Of a DNA stretch of 64,000 bases, positions 55,471-63,739 are shown in pieces. Both the position numbers and the translations under genes were made by a program. Every line of letters starts with the position of its first letter. The first letter of the stretch is position 1. The DNA is from Mycolicibacter sp. MU0102 (GTDB lineage Bacteria > Actinomycetota > Actinomycetes > Mycobacteriales > Mycobacteriaceae): NCBI RefSeq assembly GCF_963378105.1, contig NZ_OY726398.1, positions 2,356,001-2,420,000 of the forward strand. The letters are read 5' to 3'. Under the pieces are notes generated by a model. It was not told where the DNA came from, searched no databases, and was given only the letters and a program-made list of their open reading frames with translations.

Positions 55471-56826
55471 CTAGCCGAGTTCCTCCGGGCTGACGACGTA
55501 GTCCGGCCAGTCCAGGCTGGCGACCGGGTCGGCGCGGCTGATCGCTGGCTCATCGTCGGGAAACGTGCGGACCGGGCCGGGGCCTGAGCCGCGCGTCTCG
55601 AAACGGATCGTCATCACCCCGTGGCCGGCCCCCTGGACCCAACCATGACCGAGGTCAGGGTGGTTGACGTCATCCCCGACTCGCCACGAGATCGCCGTCA
55701 TCGATGAAAGTGGTTCTTGCACAGTTACTTCCGGTGTGATGGCCGCTACGGCGGGAAATTCGAGATCCGGGAACAGCGACTCCTGGCGGACATCGGTCAG
55801 CCCGGAGAACCCCACACCGAGCAGCCGGATCGGGCCGACCTCCTGCGGATCGAGCAGCAGCCGGCCGGCGGCCGCCGTGAGCGCGGCGACGTCGGTGGTC
55901 GCGTAGGGCAGCGTGGCCGAGCGGGTCAGCACACTCATATCGGCCTTCTTGAGTTTCACCGTCACTGTGCGAGCGCCACGCCCGTCGCGCAGCAGCCTGC
56001 GGTAGGCGTGCTCACCGATCGGACCGATCTCAGCCCGCAGCTGCTCCAAGGTGGTCAGGTCGACGGCGAAGGTCGATTCGGCGCTGATCTGTTTGGCCTC
56101 AGCACGTTCGGCGACCCGCCGGTCATCGATCCCCCGAGCCAACCGGTGCAGTGCGGGACCGATGGTGGCGCCCAGAATGTCGGCGACTTCGCTGTCGGTC
56201 AGTGCGGCGAGCTGTCCGATGGTGTCGATGCCCAGTCGGTGCAGCTTCTCCCCGGCGACCGGACCGATCCCCCACAATCGGCGTACCGGAAGCCCGTCCA
56301 GCAGCAGCCGTTCCTCGGTGCGGCTGACGACCCGCACCCCGTTCGGCTTTGCCAGATCGGAGGCGATCTTGGCGATCTGCTTGCCCGAGCCCGCCCCGAC
56401 CGACGCCACCAAGCCGGTCTCGTCGAGCACCCGCCGGCGAAGGTGTTCGCAGAACCGCAGCACCTCCGCGTCACTTGCGCCCGCCAGCTCGGCCGGTTCC
56501 CCGAACGCCTCGTCGAAGGAGAGCTGCTCGACGACCGGAATCACCGCACGCACGGTCTCGAAAACCCGTCGGCTGGCCATGCCGTACACGGCGCCACGCG
56601 GCGGCAGCACCACCGCCGGGGCCCCCACCAACCGGCGTGCCTGATGCATCGGCATCGCTGAGCGGGCACCGAAAACCCGCGCCTCGTAACTGGCCCCGGC
56701 CACCACGCCGCGGCCCCCGAGCCCGCCGACCAGTACCGGCCGGCCCCGCAACGTCGGGCGGGTCAATTGCTCGACGGACGCGAAAAACGCGTCCATATCC
56801 AGGTGCAGGACCCATCGGGCGTCCAC
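55471..56826 (-). CDS. dinX: Y-family DNA polymerase IV (DinX)
   Basis: Translesion polymerase of the DinB family. 451 residues. The palm carboxylates are in HLDMDAFFASVE and LSFDEAF; fingers, thumb and little-finger domains follow (LWGIGPVAGEKL, TLPYATTD). QESLF near residue 355 is a clamp-binding-like motif. A C-terminal region of about 75 residues (SWRVGDDVNHPDLGHGWVQGAG..) is a beta domain typical of the mycobacterial DinX type. GTG start. Matches Rv1537 in position between ileS and ansA. Confidence 0.93.
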   Translation of the reverse strand: MDARWVLHLDMDAFFASVEQLTRPTLRGRPVLVGGLGGRGVVAGASYEARVFGARSAMPMHQARRLVGAPAVVLPPRGAVYGMASRRVFETVRAVIPVVEQLSFDEAFGEPAELAGASDAEVLRFCEHLRRRVLDETGLVASVGAGSGKQIAKIASDLAKPNGVRVVSRTEERLLLDGLPVRRLWGIGPVAGEKLHRLGIDTIGQLAALTDSEVADILGATIGPALHRLARGIDDRRVAERAEAKQISAESTFAVDLTTLEQLRAEIGPIGEHAYRRLLRDGRGARTVTVKLKKADMSVLTRSATLPYATTDVAALTAAAGRLLLDPQEVGPIRLLGVGFSGLTDVRQESLFPDLEFPAVAAITPEVTVQEPLSSMTAISWRVGDDVNHPDLGHGWVQGAGHGVMTIRFETRGSGPGPVRTFPDDEPAISRADPVASLDWPDYVVSPEELG

Positions 56827-56933
56827 GGGCTTAAGCCTATTGGGCGCTCCATCTTGCGGCCGAATCCGACTAGGGTCGAGTGGGTGCCGCGGGCGGTCAA
56901 CAGCGCTGGCTGGCCGTCAAACCTGAGCCAGCG

Positions 56934-57278
56934 CTACTTCGACCCGCCGCCGCCCTTATTGAGCTGGTGCGGGCAATAGGTTTTCGCCGAGATCGCCGCG
57001 AACCGCGCTGCGTCGGCGACGGTCAGGTCGGGGTTGGCCTCAGTGACATCGTTGAGCAGCTCCAGACTTGTTTCACCGTTGGCCGCCAATCCGCAGAGCG
57101 CTTCGGCGGCGGCGACGGCCTGGGCCGGGTTGTCGAAGACGATCCCGACCTGCCGCAGCGACGTGATGAACTCCGTACTGTCGACCGAACTCACCTCTAC
57201 CGCATCAGGATCGGCGTGTCCGGGTGCGGCGAGAGCGAGCGCGGCGGCGGCGACAATCGGGACGAACAACAGCTTCAT
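56934..57278 (-). CDS. DUF732 secreted protein
   Basis: A 114-residue protein with a signal peptide (1-22, HADP) and a small domain of the DUF732 type found almost only in mycobacteria: FITSLRQVGIVF.NPAQAVAAAEALCGL and a later cysteine (TYCPHQL), giving a likely disulfide. Some DUF732 proteins are hemophore-like, but heme binding is not shown here. ATG at 57276-57278 with AGGAGG upstream. Downstream of the two PPE genes on the same strand. Confidence 0.85.
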   Translation of the reverse strand: MKLLFVPIVAAAALALAAPGHADPDAVEVSSVDSTEFITSLRQVGIVFDNPAQAVAAAEALCGLAANGETSLELLNDVTEANPDLTVADAARFAAISAKTYCPHQLNKGGGGSK

Positions 57279-57324
57279 GGGGGTCCTCCTGGGGCGGCCG
57301 AGATCGTGAGGCATCGGAGTCGCG

Positions 57325-58650
57325 TCAGCCGAGCGCGGACTGCGATCCGGCAAGCGCAATGTCCTCGTCGTCGAGGACGTGCACCGCGTGGATGCCTGGT
57401 TTCAGGGACAGCTTCGCGACAAGTTCGTCGAGGCCGGCCTGATCGACGTTCCAATGCTGCACCACGTCCGGCGTCTGCTGCAATTGCGCAATGACCTGAT
57501 CGAGTGGAACAGGCGCCTCGCGGTCCTTGATGTTGGTCGACACCACGCGGGCGACCGGGGCCACCGTTCGGGTGGCCGGCGCGCCCAAGGCGCCACCGGC
57601 CGCACTGCCCAGGGCCGCCGGGGCGAGCATGCCCGGGACCGCTCCCGCCGCGGGAGCCGCACCCAGGGCGGTCGTCGGTAGCGAGGTGGAGGCAAGCTGG
57701 ATCGCCGAGGTGGCGCTGGCCCAGTTCGGCGGTACCGAGAGCGCTCCCACGCGCATCGCGCTGCCCGCAGCGGCCCCCGCGGTGCGCAGCCCTGCGCTCG
57801 GGATCAGTCCGGAGCTGTGCAGTCCGCCGAGCGCCGACTTCGGAATCGCCGGGAGTACCGCCTTGTACCCGGACCGGAACTGGGTGATGCCCAGATTGGT
57901 ACTGGCGTGAACGGCGTTGACCCATCCGGTCTGGCCACTGACGCCGTTGGCCAGGGAGAGGTGGCTCTCCCACAAGTTGTGGGTGTAGGTGGTGCCGGTG
58001 AGACCGTCGATCATGTTCTGCCAGCCGGTGTTATAGCCCGACGTCCACGAGTTGATCTCCTTGGTGATCAGCTGGATCAGGTCGGGTTCGGCGGTGGCGT
58101 CTGCGCTGCCCGCATCACCGTTGGTGGTCTGCGGTGCGGCGGTGAACGAGGTCAGATTCGTCGCCTCCGCCGAGGCACCGGCGTAGCCGAGCATGGCGGC
58201 CACATCCTGCGCCCACATCCGTCCGTATTCGGCTTCGACGGCGGCGATCGCGGTGCTGTTCTGCCCGAGGATATTGCTGGCCACCAGCGAAGCCAGCTGA
58301 CTGCGGTTGGCCGCGATCGCCGGTGGCGGCACGATTCCCGCGAAGGCTGATTCATAGGCGGCGGCTGCCGCCGTCGCCTGGGCGGCGGTCTGCTCAGCCT
58401 GCGCTGCCGTGGTCGACAACCACGTCACATACGGCGCGGCTGCAGCGGCCATGGCGGCAGCCGCCGGCCCCTGCCAGCCGCCGCTGAGGCTTGCCAGCGC
58501 CGCCTGGTAGGAGGATGCGGCGGCGGCCAGCTCGGCGCCCAGCCCCGACCAGGCCGCCGCGGCGGCGAACAACGGGTCAGCACCCGGTCCCGAATACAAC
58601 TGGGCGGAGATGACCTCTGGGGGCTGTGCTGCGAAGCTCTGAAAAACCAT
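57325..58650 (-). CDS. PPE family protein (PPE-SVP type), second of a pair
   Basis: A 441-residue PPE protein. It opens MVFQSFAAQPPEVIS with the PPE tripeptide at 10-12. The PPE domain (about 1-175) has the GGWQGPA loop and a helical hairpin. The mid-region carries GALSVPPNW (about 305-313), the GxxSVPxxW motif of the SVP subgroup. The C-terminal tail (about 375-441) is charged and unusual for SVP proteins (VPLDQVIAQLQQTPDVV). 18 bp after the other PPE gene, no PE partner nearby. Likely exported by a type VII system. Confidence 0.9.
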   Translation of the reverse strand: MVFQSFAAQPPEVISAQLYSGPGADPLFAAAAAWSGLGAELAAAASSYQAALASLSGGWQGPAAAAMAAAAAPYVTWLSTTAAQAEQTAAQATAAAAAYESAFAGIVPPPAIAANRSQLASLVASNILGQNSTAIAAVEAEYGRMWAQDVAAMLGYAGASAEATNLTSFTAAPQTTNGDAGSADATAEPDLIQLITKEINSWTSGYNTGWQNMIDGLTGTTYTHNLWESHLSLANGVSGQTGWVNAVHASTNLGITQFRSGYKAVLPAIPKSALGGLHSSGLIPSAGLRTAGAAAGSAMRVGALSVPPNWASATSAIQLASTSLPTTALGAAPAAGAVPGMLAPAALGSAAGGALGAPATRTVAPVARVVSTNIKDREAPVPLDQVIAQLQQTPDVVQHWNVDQAGLDELVAKLSLKPGIHAVHVLDDEDIALAGSQSALG

Positions 58651-58668
58651 GAACGCGACCTGCTTTCG

Positions 58669-59901
58669 TTACTTCGCGATCGGCGGGATGACGATGACGG
58701 TGGCGGTGGTGGCGATGTCCGGTGCCGTCGGGTTGTTGGTGACGTGGGTGATGGCGCTGATCGCGCGGGTAGCGGTGGCGCCCGCGGCCTGACGTATCGG
58801 GGTGCCGATCGCGCGTCCGGCCAGGCTCGACAGCGCCATCTGGCCGGCCAGCATGCCCTCGCCGTTGACCGCGAGCGCCGGGGCGGCCTCGAGCACGCTG
58901 GCCTGCAGCGCCACGGTGGCGGTCTTGACCGCCGGAACGGCGGTGGCCCACGTGGAAGGCACCGACAGCGAGCCGATCAGCCCGGCCCGGCCCACCGCTC
59001 CCGACACCGCCGCCGGGACCGCGTGCGAGCCGCTCAGCAGCGGGCTGGCCAGCAGCGGCGACAGCGCGCCGACGATCGGTTTGGGGCTAAGCGTGCTGGT
59101 CAGGTTCCCGAGCCCGTTAGCCACCGACGGGATACTGATCGCCATCTGGTAGATGCTGCGCGCCGAGCTGGCGAGGTTGATGCCGTAGGGCCCGTTCGCC
59201 GTGCTGATCACGCCGGTGACGGTTTTGATGATCGCCTGGTAGTCGTCCACGATCTGGGTGGGCGTCAGCGGATTAGTGATCAGGCTCTGCAGGGCGTTCG
59301 GAATCTTGTTAAGCAGCTCGGACAAACTCGACTCCGCGCTGGAGGCGGCCGCCGACTGGCTGACCTGACCACTGCCGTTCGTCGTCTCCGGCGGGGTGTT
59401 GAACGGCTCCAGCTGGCTGGCGGTTGCCGACGACCCGGCGTAGGCGTACATCGCGGCCGCATCCTGCGCCCACATTTCGCCGTACTGCGCTTCGGTCGCC
59501 GCAATCGCCGGGGCGTTCTGTCCCAGGAAGTTGGTGGCCACCAGCGTTCCCAGCAGGGTTCGGTTGGCGGCGATCACCGGCGGCGGCACGGTGGCGGCGT
59601 AGGCGGCCTCATAGGCGCCGGCCGCCGCCGTGGCCTTCAGCGCGGTCTCCTCGGCTCCCACGGCGGTGGCCTTCAGCCAGGCCGCGTACGGGGCCGCCGC
59701 AGCCGACATCGTTGCCGCCGAGGGACCCTGCCACGCCGAGTCCGCCAGGTCGGCGATCACCGAGGCATACGACGTGGCTGTGTACTGCAGCTCGGTCGCC
59801 ATCGCCGACCAGTTCGCCGCGGCGGCCAGCAACGGTGCCGAGCCGGGGCCGGCATACATTCGCGCGGAGTTGACCTCTGGCGGGAGTGCCCCGAAATCCA
59901 T
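58669..59901 (-). CDS. PPE family protein (PPE-SVP type), first of a pair
   Basis: A 410-residue PPE protein. Opens MDFGALPPEVNSARMYAGPG with PPE at 7-9. PPE domain to about residue 175 with AWQGPSAATM. The SVP motif is GSLSVPSTW (about 306-314). The C-terminal tail is short and hydrophobic (TATVIVIPPIAK). ATG at 59899-59901 preceded by AGGGGCAGGGC. It lies downstream of the folded leader at 59935-60049 and in tandem with the second PPE gene. Confidence 0.92.
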   Translation of the reverse strand: MDFGALPPEVNSARMYAGPGSAPLLAAAANWSAMATELQYTATSYASVIADLADSAWQGPSAATMSAAAAPYAAWLKATAVGAEETALKATAAAGAYEAAYAATVPPPVIAANRTLLGTLVATNFLGQNAPAIAATEAQYGEMWAQDAAAMYAYAGSSATASQLEPFNTPPETTNGSGQVSQSAAASSAESSLSELLNKIPNALQSLITNPLTPTQIVDDYQAIIKTVTGVISTANGPYGINLASSARSIYQMAISIPSVANGLGNLTSTLSPKPIVGALSPLLASPLLSGSHAVPAAVSGAVGRAGLIGSLSVPSTWATAVPAVKTATVALQASVLEAAPALAVNGEGMLAGQMALSSLAGRAIGTPIRQAAGATATRAISAITHVTNNPTAPDIATTATVIVIPPIAK

Positions 59902-59934
59902 GAATGCCCTGCCCCTCTAGCCAAGTAATGAACG

Positions 59935-59993
59935 GACCCACCCGAGTTGCGTTACGCAACGGCTTGCCAGGTTCCTGGCAATTCGGGTGGGTC
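59935..59993. promoter_or_regulatory. Nested hairpin (three-way-junction-like) just upstream of the first PPE gene
   Basis: An outer 11-bp perfect stem GACCCACCCGA / TCGGGTGGGTC encloses two inner hairpins: GTTGCGT/ACGCAAC (59946-59960) and TTGCCAGG/CCTGGCAA (59964-59981). It lies 34 bp above the PPE start codon on the transcribed strand. It could be a regulatory RNA fold, an attenuator or a transcription terminator; no T-run follows it toward the PPE gene, which argues against a simple terminator. Confidence 0.6.
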
Positions 59994-60157
59994 AGAGCCA
60001 ACCGCAGACAACTGTTCGTATGGCCTGAAGGTTAATCGGGGACGAACAGGCCCTGAAGTCGCCGACGTGGCAGTTCAGCGCTGTTTCGCCGACGTTTCAC
60101 CGGCCTCACCGGTACCGTCTGCGCACGCCGGCGGGAGGGTTTTTTACCACCGCAAAC

Positions 60158-60185
60158 TGCATAAATGCTCGGATCGAGCTGTCAA
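60158..60185 (-). promoter_or_regulatory. Candidate sigma-A-type promoter for the PPE genes
   Basis: On the minus strand TTGACA (60180-60185) is a perfect -35, followed 16 bp later by TATGCA (60158-60163) as -10. Transcription would start near 60150 and give a 5' leader of about 250 nt in front of the PPE pair. Confidence 0.5.
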
Positions 60186-60289
60186 CAGCTAACGGCGCAG
60201 GCCCCGTCCACGGGCCGCCGTCGACCATAAGAATCTGGGCGCGAGAAACTCGGTCCTGGCCGAGATCGGAAATTTCTGCGGCTGGCCCC

Positions 60290-63200
60290 TCAGGCCTTGG
60301 CGATGGACACCCGCACGCCGTCCCCGATTTGCGCGGGGTCGGCGGGCTCGCCGAATTCGAAACTGGTCGCCAAGATCTCTCCTGCGATCAACTCGGCGTG
60401 ATTCTGCGCCCATTCCAGCCGCTGCTCGGGCACCGCGATCACCACGCTGATCCGATCGGAGACCTCAAGTCCGCTGGATTTGCGCAGCTCTTGCAGTTCC
60501 CGGATCCGATCTTTGGCCCAGCCCTCGGCTTCCAGCTCGGGCGTCACGGCGCTGTCGAGTACCACCAGGCCGGCGCCGTCGGGCAGCGCCACGGTGTATT
60601 CCGGGTCGGCGGCCACGAGCTTGGAGGTGTACTCGCTCTCCAGCAGCACCACCGGACCCGCGCTCAGGGTCCCGTCGGGGTTGACGACGCCCTCGCCGGC
60701 CTTCACCGCTTTGATAGCGGCCTGGACATCCTTACCCACGCGGGGACCGGCCACCTTCGCGTTGACCGCGAGATCGAAGCGCCCATAGCGTGCGATGTCA
60801 TCGGTCAGCTCGACGGCCTTGACGTTGAGCTCGTCGGCGATCAGGTCAGAGAACGGTGCCAGCCGCTGCGGGTCGTCGACGGCGACGGTGAGTTTGGGCA
60901 GTGGCAACCGGACCCGCAGCTGGTGCGCCTTGCGTACCGACGACGCCGCCGAACAGACCTCGCGGACCTGGTCCATCGCCGCCACCAGCGCGGCATCGGC
61001 GGGCAGATCGGCAGCCTCGGGCCAGTCGGTCAGGTGTACCGAGCGTTCCCCGGTGACACCGCGCCAGATCACCTCGGTGGTCAGCGGCAGCAGCGGCGCC
61101 GCCAGCCGCGCGGTGATCTCCAGCACGGTGTGCAGCGTGTCGATCGCGTCGGCGTCCTCGTCCCAGAACCGCTGCCGGGACCGCCGCACATACCAGTTGG
61201 TCAGCGCCTCGGTGAACTGTCGCAGTTGCTCGCAGGCGCCGGAGATATCGCAGACATCCAGGGCCTGTGTCAGGTCGTCGCGCAGCGACGCCAGCTTGGC
61301 CAGGATGTAGCGGTCCAGGACGTGCTGCGAATCGGTGCGCCAGACACCGGGTTTCGGCGCGTACAGCGTCAGGAAGGTGTAGGCGTTGGTCAGCGGCAGC
61401 ATCACCTGGCGTACACCTTCGCGGATGCCCGCCTCGGTGACGATCAGGTTGCCGCCGCGCAGGATGGGCGAGGCCATCAGGAACCAGCGCATCGCGTCGG
61501 AGCCGTCGCGGTCGAACACCTCGCTGACGTCCGGGTAGTTGCGCAACGACTTGCTCATCTTCTGCCCGTCGCTACCCAGCACGATGCCGTGCGCCACACA
61601 GGTTTTGAAGGCCGGACGGTCGAACAGCGCGGTCGCCAGCACATGCATCATGTAGAACCAGCCGCGGGTCTGCCCGATGTATTCGACGATGAAGTCGCCC
61701 GGATAATGGGCAGCCTGCCCCCCGCCGCCGTCGAACCATTCGGCGTTCTCGAAGGGGTAATGCACCTGGGCATAGGGCATCGAACCCGAGTCGAACCAGA
61801 CGTCGAGTACGTCGGAGATACGCCGCATCGTCGAACGGCCGGTCGGGTCGTCGGGGTTGGGCCGGGTCAGCTCGTCGATGTAGGGGCGATGCAGATTGTC
61901 CGGCCGCACCCCGAAGTCGCGTTCCAGCTCATCGAGGCTGCCGTAGACGTCGATCCGCGGATAGGCCGGATCGTCGGACTTCCACACTGGAATCGGGGTG
62001 CCCCAGTAGCGGTTTCGGGAGATCGACCAGTCGCGTGCACCGCGCAGCCAGTTGCCGAAGATCCCGTCCTTGATGTGCTCGGGATACCAGGTGATCTGCT
62101 CGTTGAGCTCAACCATCCGATCCCGGAACTCGGTGACCCGGACGAACCACGACGACACCGCCTTGTAGATCAGCGGGTTGCGGCAGCGCCAGCAGTGCGG
62201 GTAGGGGTGCTCGTAGGTCTCGTGGCGCACCAGCACCGCGCCGTTGGCCGCGGCCGGCCCGGTGCCGTTCTTCAAATCGGCGATGATCGCCTTGTTCGCG
62301 TCGAAGACGTGCTGGCCGACATAGTCCGGCACGGTGACGTCGAAGCGGCCCTTGGCGTCTACCGGAGTGACCGGGATGATTCCGGCCGGGTCGGTGGTGT
62401 TCTTGTCGTCCTCGCCGTAGGCGGGCGCCAGGTGCACGATGCCGGTGCCGTCCTCGGTGGACACGAAATCGGCGGCCAGCACTCGGAAGGCATTCGCCGA
62501 ATCCATGAAATACGGGAACGGCGGCGCGTAGCGCATATCGAGCAGCTCCGAGCCTTGGTAGCTGCCCAGCACCTGCGCCTGTTCGCCCTCGCCCAGGCCC
62601 AGCTCACGCGCGTAGGCACCCAGCCGCGCCTCGGCCATCAGGTAGCGCCGCTCCCCCGCCGCGACCTGCACGTAGGTCACATCCGGGTTGACCGCCACCG
62701 CCTGGTTGGACGGCAGTGTCCACGGGGTGGTGGTCCACACCAACAGGTGAGCGCCCTCGAGCTCGTCGGCCCGTCCCCCGCCGACGATCCGGAACCCGAC
62801 GGTCAGCGCCGGGTCTTGGCGGCTCTTGTAGACGTCGTCGTCCATCCGCAGCTCGTGGTTGGACAGCGGGGTCTCGTCGCGCCAGCAGTACGGCAGCACC
62901 CGGTAGCCCTCGTAGGCCAGGCCCTTGTCCCAGAGTTGCTTGAACGCCCACAGCACCGACTCCATGAACGGCAGGTCCAGGGTCTTGTAGTCGTTGTCGA
63001 AGTCCACCCAGCGGGCCTGGCGGGTGACGTAGGCCTGCCACTCGGACGTGTAGCGCAGCACCGAATCCCGGCAGGCCTGGTTGAACGCGGCGATGCCCAT
63101 GGCGTCGATCTGTGACTTGTCGGTGATGCCGAGCTGGCGCTCCACCTCGAGCTCGGCGGGCAGCCCGTGGGTGTCCCAGCCGAATCGGCGCTCCACCTTG

Positions 63201-63445
63201 TAGCCGCGCATGGTGCGGTAACGCGGCACGATGTCCTTGACGTAGCCGGTCAGCAGGTGACCGTAGTGCGGCAGGCCGTTGGCGAACGGTGGCCCGTCGT
63301 AGAAGACGTATTCTTGCGCGCCGTCACGGCGGGCGATGCTGGCCCGGAACGTGTCATCAGCGGCCCAGTAGTCCAGGACGGCGGCTTCAGCCGCCGGGAA
63401 GTCGGGGGCGCCGGCGGCCGGCTTCGGATAGCTGCGTTCGCTCAC
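60290..63445 (-). CDS. ileS: Isoleucyl-tRNA synthetase
   Basis: Charges tRNA-Ile. 1051 residues, the long class I form often called IleS2-like. Motifs: GLPHYGHLL (HIGH) at the N terminus and QKMSKSLRN (KMSKS) in the C-terminal half; connective-peptide editing domain between (WTTTPWTLPSN, DGTGIVHLAPAYGEDD). GTG start at 63443-63445 (VSERSYPKPA), with GGGAG about ten bases upstream inside the T-box expression platform. The longer frame upstream is the T-box region and not coding. Confidence 0.97.
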   Translation of the reverse strand: MSERSYPKPAAGAPDFPAAEAAVLDYWAADDTFRASIARRDGAQEYVFYDGPPFANGLPHYGHLLTGYVKDIVPRYRTMRGYKVERRFGWDTHGLPAELEVERQLGITDKSQIDAMGIAAFNQACRDSVLRYTSEWQAYVTRQARWVDFDNDYKTLDLPFMESVLWAFKQLWDKGLAYEGYRVLPYCWRDETPLSNHELRMDDDVYKSRQDPALTVGFRIVGGGRADELEGAHLLVWTTTPWTLPSNQAVAVNPDVTYVQVAAGERRYLMAEARLGAYARELGLGEGEQAQVLGSYQGSELLDMRYAPPFPYFMDSANAFRVLAADFVSTEDGTGIVHLAPAYGEDDKNTTDPAGIIPVTPVDAKGRFDVTVPDYVGQHVFDANKAIIADLKNGTGPAAANGAVLVRHETYEHPYPHCWRCRNPLIYKAVSSWFVRVTEFRDRMVELNEQITWYPEHIKDGIFGNWLRGARDWSISRNRYWGTPIPVWKSDDPAYPRIDVYGSLDELERDFGVRPDNLHRPYIDELTRPNPDDPTGRSTMRRISDVLDVWFDSGSMPYAQVHYPFENAEWFDGGGGQAAHYPGDFIVEYIGQTRGWFYMMHVLATALFDRPAFKTCVAHGIVLGSDGQKMSKSLRNYPDVSEVFDRDGSDAMRWFLMASPILRGGNLIVTEAGIREGVRQVMLPLTNAYTFLTLYAPKPGVWRTDSQHVLDRYILAKLASLRDDLTQALDVCDISGACEQLRQFTEALTNWYVRRSRQRFWDEDADAIDTLHTVLEITARLAAPLLPLTTEVIWRGVTGERSVHLTDWPEAADLPADAALVAAMDQVREVCSAASSVRKAHQLRVRLPLPKLTVAVDDPQRLAPFSDLIADELNVKAVELTDDIARYGRFDLAVNAKVAGPRVGKDVQAAIKAVKAGEGVVNPDGTLSAGPVVLLESEYTSKLVAADPEYTVALPDGAGLVVLDSAVTPELEAEGWAKDRIRELQELRKSSGLEVSDRISVVIAVPEQRLEWAQNHAELIAGEILATSFEFGEPADPAQIGDGVRVSIAKA

Positions 63446-63660
63446 GGTGTGTCGTCTCCCAAGGGCCCGGCCCGGGGACGACGCCGCGCGGTTGCGCGAG
63501 CGCCGCGGTACCACCCCGCTTGCCGCACTCCCGCCTGCGGGGCACGACCGCTCGATGTAAGGCTGTGACGGGCCGTCCCGTTCGGTTCTACTGAGCCGGC
63601 CCGGGGGCGGTGCGGCTGTTCTTCCGAAGGCTCCCCGGTGATGGCCGGTTCAATGCCGTT
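63446..63660 (-). promoter_or_regulatory. T-box leader (translational, isoleucine) of ileS
   Basis: The minus strand carries the T-box sequence GGGGTGGTACCGCGG (63503-63517), a match to the consensus that pairs with uncharged tRNA. In the upstream Stem I region the triplet ATC, an Ile codon, sits at 63640-63642 and is the candidate specifier. Downstream, GTCGTCCCC can pair with GGGAGACGAC, which contains the ribosome-binding site, so the switch would block or free translation, as described for actinobacterial ileS T-boxes. High Ile-tRNA charging would shut the gene down. Confidence 0.9.
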
Positions 63661-63667
63661 GACTCAA

Positions 63668-63695
63668 AGTTTAAACGTTGCCAACTTGTGGACAA
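63668..63695 (-). promoter_or_regulatory. Candidate promoter for the ileS leader
   Basis: TTGTCC (63690-63695) and TAAACT (63668-63673) with a 16-bp spacer on the minus strand would start the transcript near 63661, at the beginning of the T-box. Confidence 0.5.
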
Positions 63696-63723
63696 CTTTG
63701 AGGCTCGTTGACAACTTTGCGGC
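63676..63723. repeat. Tandem direct repeats in the ileS/lipase divergent region
   Basis: Near-identical units GTGGACAACTTTGAGGC (63688-63704) and GTTGACAACTTTGCGGC (63707-63723), 17 bp each with two mismatches and 19 bp apart, plus a shorter third copy (CGTTGCCAACTT) at 63676. They sit between the two divergent promoters and may bind a regulator. Confidence 0.6.
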
Positions 63724-63726
63724 TTC

Positions 63727-63732
63727 TAGACT
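63727..63732 (+). promoter_or_regulatory. -10 element (TAGACT) of a leaderless lipase promoter
   Basis: TAGACT, then 7 nt, then the GTG at 63740. TTGACA (63708-63713) inside the direct repeat is nearby but only 13 bp away, short for a -35. Confidence 0.55.
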
Positions 63733-63739
63733 GTTGGAC

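Larger units (their letters stand above)
59902..60289. other. Structured intergenic leader between ileS and the PPE pair
   Basis: 388 bp with no gene. From the ileS end towards the PPE start it holds a consensus -35 (60180-60185), a direct repeat CGCCGACGT (60060-60068 and 60087-60095), an 8-bp inverted repeat CTGTTCGT/ACGAACAG (60012-60019 and 60042-60049) and the nested hairpin at 59935-59993. I see no coding sequence. It is a good candidate for a cis-acting RNA element or a structured UTR. Confidence 0.6.

Noticed and set aside
59935..59993. tRNA-like reading of the three-armed hairpin
   Set aside because: It lacks the T-loop and anticodon features, and the outer stem is 11 bp rather than 7. 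I keep it as a regulatory fold.
60329..63115. A long antisense open frame opposite ileS
   Set aside because: Same compositional artefact as for dnaE1; ileS has full motifs on the minus strand and a T-box in front.
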